12,271 nt of DNA from JBFHDX01 sp041584475 (GTDB taxonomy: Bacteria; Pseudomonadota; Alphaproteobacteria; UBA8366; JADFVY01). The DNA lies in assembly GCA_041584475.1 (NCBI GenBank), contig JBFHDX010000111.1, positions 1 to 12,271 of the forward strand, written 5' to 3'. The notes under the pieces were generated by a model. That model was not told the DNA's origin, did no database searches, and was given only the letters and a program-made list of their open reading frames with translations. The position numbers and the translations under genes were made by a program. Numbering within the stretch: position 1 is the stretch's first letter; every line of letters begins with the position of its first letter. Shown here piece by piece: positions 6,949 to 12,271 of this stretch.

Positions 6949-6977
6949 ACGTCGCCGCACCGAGGGGGCGGCGACGT
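6949..6977. terminator. Perfect 10-bp hairpin between convergent tadD and tadC
   Basis: ACGTCGCCGC (6949-6958) pairs exactly with GCGGCGACGT (6968-6977) around a 9-base loop. It lies 10 bases after the tadD stop and 29 bases past the tadC stop on the opposite strand. The stem is very GC-rich, but no clear T-run follows on either strand. It is therefore a candidate bidirectional or imperfect intrinsic terminator, or a 3'-end stabiliser. Confidence 0.55.
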
Positions 6978-7006
6978 AGGCAAAATCGCGAGCGTGATCG
7001 AACGGG

Positions 7007-7996
7007 TCAACCGCCGCCCAGCTTGCTGCCCGAGAAGCTGGCGATCGCCTGGATGACGGCCGGGCCGATGACCACCATGAACAGCACCGGCAGGATGAAC
7101 AGTGCCAGCGGCAGCGTCATGATCGCCGGCAGCCGTGCCGCCTTCTCTTCCGCCCGCATCAGGCGCTCGCGGCGGAACTCCGCGGCCAGCACGCGAAGCG
7201 CATAGGCCAGCGGCGTACCGTACTTCTCGGCCTGCATCAGCGTGCCGCAGACGGCGCCGATGTCTTTCAGGCCGGTGCGGCTCTTGAGGTTCTCGAGCGC
7301 CTGCCGGCGTTCGGGCAGGAACCCCAGCTCTAGCGCGGTCAGCGAGAACTCCTCGCCGACCGCCGGCGACGAAAAGCCGATCTCCCTGGCGACGCGCGAG
7401 ATCGCCGAGTCCAGGCTGAGGCCTGCCTGCGCACAAACGACCATCAGGTCGAGCGCGTCGGGCAGACCCTTCTGCAGGTCCTTCTTGCGCTTGCTCGCCA
7501 AATTGCTGATGTACAGGTCGGGCAGGAAAAACGCGCCGATCGCCGTCAGCAACGCGATCAGGACGCGCTGAATGTAGGCCATGTCTTCCGGCGCGAGGAT
7601 GTTGATGGCGATGAGTCCCAGTGCGCCACTGACGAACGGCAGCGCCAGTTTGAAAAACAGGTACGCGACCATCGCGTCCTTGGTGCGCAGGCCGGCACGG
7701 GCGAGCTTGTCCGAGGTCTCCTTGGCGACGTCGCCGCGCATCAGGTCGAGCCGCTCGACCAGCTTGCGCATCATGCCGATGCTGCTGCGCTTGACCTCGT
7801 TGCGGTTGCCACCCGACCCGGCCAGCAGGCCCTCGCGCAGCGCCTCGCGCCGCTGCTTCAGATCCTTCATGCGGTCGGAGACGGGCCTGGGCTCCAGCAG
7901 GCTGCGCCAGACGAACACCACCGCGAAGAAGGACGAAAGGGCGACCATCAGGACGATCGCGTCTTCCTCCGCCAGGGTGAAGCCCAGAATTTCCAT
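7007..7996 (-). CDS. tadC: Tad pilus inner-membrane platform protein TadC
   Basis: Polytopic inner-membrane protein of 329 residues, a type II secretion F-domain family member that forms the pilus platform with TadB. Membrane segments are predicted at about 12-31, 110-132, 140-160 and 291-318. The cytoplasmic F domain (about 170-290) contains the family stretch KGLPDALDLMVVCAQAGLSL and later AEKYGTPLAYALRVLA. It begins 10 bases after tadB in the same operon; the ribosome site is poor, so coupling to tadB is likely. It is the last gene of the cpa operon and converges with tadD. TadB and TadC are homologous. The assignment as TadC rests on being second in order and on the PDALDLMVVCAQAGLSLDSA motif. 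Confidence 0.93.
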   Translation of the reverse strand: MEILGFTLAEEDAIVLMVALSSFFAVVFVWRSLLEPRPVSDRMKDLKQRREALREGLLAGSGGNRNEVKRSSIGMMRKLVERLDLMRGDVAKETSDKLARAGLRTKDAMVAYLFFKLALPFVSGALGLIAINILAPEDMAYIQRVLIALLTAIGAFFLPDLYISNLASKRKKDLQKGLPDALDLMVVCAQAGLSLDSAISRVAREIGFSSPAVGEEFSLTALELGFLPERRQALENLKSRTGLKDIGAVCGTLMQAEKYGTPLAYALRVLAAEFRRERLMRAEEKAARLPAIMTLPLALFILPVLFMVVIGPAVIQAIASFSGSKLGGG

Positions 7997-8006
7997 CGCG
8001 TGACGC

Positions 8007-8998
8007 TCAGATTTCGAAGTTGACCATGCGCCCCATCACGAACCAGCCCATCGCCAGCATCGTTCCGCCGATCATGAGGATCGTGTGCCCGGCGTCGGTG
8101 GTGAACAGGATGCCGATATATTTCGGCGCGATGAGCGCGAGCAGACCCCCGATGGCGAACGGCAGGCCGCCGAGAATGTATTGGCTGGCCCGGGCCTCCG
8201 AGGACATCGCCCTGACCTTCAGCTTCATCTGCTTGCGGCTGCGCACCAGCTCCGCCAGATTGTCGAGCGTCTCCGCAAGATTGCCACCGGTTTCGCGCTG
8301 CACGGCGAGCGTCACGACGAAGAACTTGAACTCCGGCGCGCCGATGCGTTCCGCCGACCCCCACAGCGCGTCCTCGAGCGTCATACCGACGCGCGTGTCC
8401 TCCATCACCCGCTTGAATTCCTCGCCGATCGGGGCCGGCAGTTCCTCGCCCACCGTGTTGATGGTCTCGGCGACCGGCAGGCCCGACTTGACGCCGCGGA
8501 CGATGAGGTCGAGCCCCTCGCCGAGCTGGTCGATGAAGGCGTCCTGCCGCTTCTTGATCATGTGGCCGACCAGCTTGTGCGGCACCGCCACGCCGGCCGC
8601 GATGCCGACGAGCGGTGCCGCCGCCGCCGGCAGACCCGAGAACAGCCAGTAGCCGACCGCGGCGACGATGCCGGTCAGGACCGACATGGCGAAATACTTG
8701 CCGAGCGTGAGCGGCTTGCCCGTCGCCTCCAGCCGCGCCCGCATGACGTGCGGGTTGGGCAGGATGCGCCGCGCCAGCCGGTCGAGGGCTGTCGCGCCCT
8801 CGTCGCGCCGGAGGCGCGCCGCCGGGTTGTCTGCTTCCTTGCCCTTCTTGGTCTTGATGCCGAGCGACTTCATGCGCTCGCGCATCTTGCGCTTGTTCTT
8901 GGCGGTTTCGCTGAAGAACGAGGCGTACAGGATGAACGCGACGGGAATGATGAGCATTCCCATCAGGATGAAGATCTCGGGGCCGGCGAAGAGTCCTC

Positions 8999-9002
<4 letters not shown>
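8007..9002 (-). CDS. tadB: Tad pilus inner-membrane platform protein TadB
   Basis: Polytopic inner-membrane platform protein of 331 residues that should contact the CpaF ATPase and TadC. Membrane segments fall at about 10-30, 101-122, 125-143, 275-295 and 305-325. The cytoplasmic F domain (about 156-270) shows DQLGEGLDLIVRGVKSGLPV and QRETGGNLAETLDNLAELVR, the usual TadB pattern. I chose the GTG at 9002. It overlaps the cpaF stop codon (GTGA), has GGAGG 7 bases upstream, and puts a membrane helix near the N-terminus. ATG codons at residues 14 and 16 are in frame but would clip that helix. The frame is open further upstream only because it runs inside cpaF. Confidence 0.93.
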
Positions 9003-10780
<1,778 letters not shown>

Positions 10781-10827
10781 GACCTGCCTCGTCGTTATTC
10801 GTTCGCTTCAGTCGGACCCGATGACTT

Positions 10828-12024
10828 TCAGCTTGCCTTCTTGCCCATGAATGCGCCCAGGAACGACGCCTTCTTGTCCGCGCTATCGGCGGGCGCATAC
10901 AGGGACGTGCAGAACGCCCGCAGCGTCCGCACGACGGGGCTCTTCGACGCCCCGACGGGAAGCGGCTCGCCGGCATTCAGCGCCGCCGCGACACCCTTCG
11001 TGTCGGACGGAATTTCCGAATTCACGGCGATACCGGTGGTCGCCTCGAAATCCTTCGCATTGACGTCGGTCTTGCCGACCACGCCGAGATTGGTCAGGAC
11101 GAACTGCTTGGTCCCGGCGGCCAGCGAATTGGCCAGGCCCGACAGGCGGATCGCGTCGCGCATGCCGACGACCGAATAGTCCGAGACGAGCAAGATATGC
11201 GTTGCCATGCGCATCGCCGCCTTGATCGCCGGCATATTGCCGCGGGGCGCATCGACCATGAGCACCTGGAATTCGTCACGCAGCTTCTCGAGCAGCAGCT
11301 CGATGCTTCCCGCATCGAGGGGCACGTCGTTCTGCATGCTCTCCTCGGCGCCGAGCACGAGCAGATTGTCGTGCTGTTTGATCATGGTGCGCTCGATGAA
11401 CACCTTGTCGATGCGGTCCGGCGCCTCGAGCGCCTCCGAGAGGCCCCGACCAGGCTCGAGGTTGAGTATCATCGCGGCGTTGCCGTAATAGGGATCGAGA
11501 TCGACCAGCGCGACCTTCTTGGCGTTCTCGTGCGCCAGCAGCCAGGCCATATTGGTCGCCACCATGCTGGCACCCACGCCGCCTCGCGTGCCGACGGTCA
11601 CGATCACATCGGCGGAGGTCTTCACGGCACCCGGCTGCGCTGCCGGCGCCTCGGCGATCTGGTGCGCACGCTCGTACGCCTGCTTGAGCATGTCCGGCGT
11701 GACCGGCTTGACGAGATAATCGGCGACACCCGCCGCGACGACCGCGCGGTACAGGCTGATATCGTTGACCGCGCCGATGGCGACGACCTGGGTACCGGGA
11801 TCGCAGACTCCGGAAAGCTTGTCGAGCTGTTCAAGCGGGCTGCCGGCGTCCGACAGATCGACGAAGATGTATTCCGGCGTCGGCATGTTCGACAGCTTCT
11901 CCACGGCGGCATCGGCACCGCCGCGGATCACGTCCTCATCCGGCAGATAGAGTTCCTGCGCAAACTCGAGCAGCGCTGCGTGCGTGGCATCATCCGCGCC
12001 AAAACCCATGAACGACTTTCTCAC
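10828..12024 (-). CDS. cpaE: CpaE/TadZ pilus localisation protein (receiver-like domain plus ParA/MinD-type ATPase)
   Basis: CpaE/TadZ family protein of 398 residues, which positions the Tad machine in the cell, often at a pole. Residues 1-125 form a response-regulator-like domain with IFVDLSD (Asp56 at the phospho-acceptor place) and LVKPVTP (Lys106). Residues about 138-340 form a MinD/ParA-type ATPase fold. Its Walker A reads GTRGGVGAS (145-153), with Arg in place of the signature lysine and Ala in place of the P-loop lysine. ALVDLDPYYGN (172-182) and VLMVDAPRG (254-262) are the switch and Walker B equivalents. Loss of the P-loop lysine is common in CpaE. The start is GTG at 12024 with GGGGT 6 bases upstream; an in-frame ATG at 12009 is an alternative. 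It follows cpaD by 51 bases and precedes cpaF by 47 bases. Nucleotide binding may be altered. Confidence 0.93.
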   Translation of the reverse strand: MRKSFMGFGADDATHAALLEFAQELYLPDEDVIRGGADAAVEKLSNMPTPEYIFVDLSDAGSPLEQLDKLSGVCDPGTQVVAIGAVNDISLYRAVVAAGVADYLVKPVTPDMLKQAYERAHQIAEAPAAQPGAVKTSADVIVTVGTRGGVGASMVATNMAWLLAHENAKKVALVDLDPYYGNAAMILNLEPGRGLSEALEAPDRIDKVFIERTMIKQHDNLLVLGAEESMQNDVPLDAGSIELLLEKLRDEFQVLMVDAPRGNMPAIKAAMRMATHILLVSDYSVVGMRDAIRLSGLANSLAAGTKQFVLTNLGVVGKTDVNAKDFEATTGIAVNSEIPSDTKGVAAALNAGEPLPVGASKSPVVRTLRAFCTSLYAPADSADKKASFLGAFMGKKAS

Positions 12025-12075
12025 GGCATTACCCCATTTGTTCCATGCGCTCGGACCGCTTGACCGTGCCGCAAC

Positions 12076-12271
12076 TCACTCGCCCACCGATTCCACCTGC
12101 AGCGCCTCGGTGGCACGACCGCGATAGCGGCTGACCGATTCGGCGGCGACATCGCCCTCGGGGAAGTCAAGCGGTTGTCCCTGTACGAGGCTCGACGGGT
12201 ACGCGACCATGCTTTGCAGGCTGGATGTCGTGGCACAGCCGAATTCCGGATTCGGCGCGTTGTAGAAGCCC
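12076..12271 (-). CDS. cpaD: CpaD-like Tad pilus protein, C-terminal 65 residues (cut by window edge)
   Basis: The frame enters from the right edge and ends at TGA (12078-12076). The C-terminal piece contains NPEFGCATTSSLQSMVAYPS, which matches the conserved CpaD pattern of a Phe-Gly-Cys-Ala segment followed by a basic or polar domain, and ends in LQVESVGE. CpaD is a periplasmic or outer-membrane-associated pilus assembly protein, often a lipoprotein, working with the CpaC secretin. Its place just before cpaE on the same strand is the usual Caulobacter-type order. The N-terminus and any lipobox lie outside the window. Confidence 0.85.
   Translation of the reverse strand, partial: GFYNAPNPEFGCATTSSLQSMVAYPSSLVQGQPLDFPEGDVAAESVSRYRGRATEALQVESVGE

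Noticed and set aside
6108..7436. Minus-strand open frame of 442 codons spanning tadC and antisense to tadD
   Set aside because: It overlaps two well-supported genes in other frames and crosses the hairpin between them; the protein is low-complexity shadow sequence.
11197..12063. Plus-strand open frame of 288 codons opposite cpaE
   Set aside because: It is antisense to cpaE, rich in Arg, His, Asp and Leu, and has no recognisable domain.

Overview
The window is GC-rich and gene-dense and looks chromosomal. It carries the greater part of a Tad/Cpa (tight adherence, type IVc pilus) locus, followed by a large c-di-GMP phosphodiesterase gene and the start of an alanine dehydrogenase gene. The cpaD-cpaE-cpaF-tadB-tadC order, the Caulobacter-type CpaE with a receiver-like N-terminus, and a TTAA-N7-TTAA (CtrA-type) box suggest an alphaproteobacterium. 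I cannot name a genus. No tRNA, rRNA, CRISPR array or insertion sequence is visible.

Layout from right to left, since most genes are on the minus strand. At 12271-7007 lies a tight minus-strand operon: the 3' end of cpaD (outer-membrane-associated pilus protein), cpaE/tadZ (localisation ATPase), cpaF/tadA (assembly ATPase), tadB and tadC (inner-membrane platform). The secretin (cpaC), cpaB, prepilin peptidase and Flp pilin genes are not in the window; by analogy they may lie to the right. At 6060-6938 a lone plus-strand gene encodes a TPR lipoprotein of the TadD/pilotin type. It converges with tadC across a perfect GC-rich hairpin. It diverges from the next operon across an AT-rich spacer of about 200 bases. 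At 5859-3313 a second minus-strand operon carries a TadG-like protein and two TadE/TadF-type pseudopilins with overlapping or nearly abutting reading frames.

At 3099-661 (or 3126-661) is a PAS-PAS-PAS-GGDEF-EAL protein. Its GGDEF motif is degenerate, its EAL residues are complete, and its middle PAS domain resembles the haem-binding PAS of FixL, including the proximal histidine position. A perfect CtrA-type box lies upstream. At 565-1 is the N-terminal half of alanine dehydrogenase.

The Tad genes together would make a complete inner-membrane motor (CpaF, TadB, TadC), its polar localiser (CpaE), a secretin helper (TadD) and minor pilins (TadE-like, TadG). The neighbouring phosphodiesterase may tie pilus-dependent attachment to oxygen or redox state and the cell cycle; that link is inference from adjacency and motifs. 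I see no wholly new system. The points most worth a second look are the haem-PAS phosphodiesterase with its CtrA box, a duplicated N-terminal helical domain in CpaF, and the altered Walker A of CpaE.
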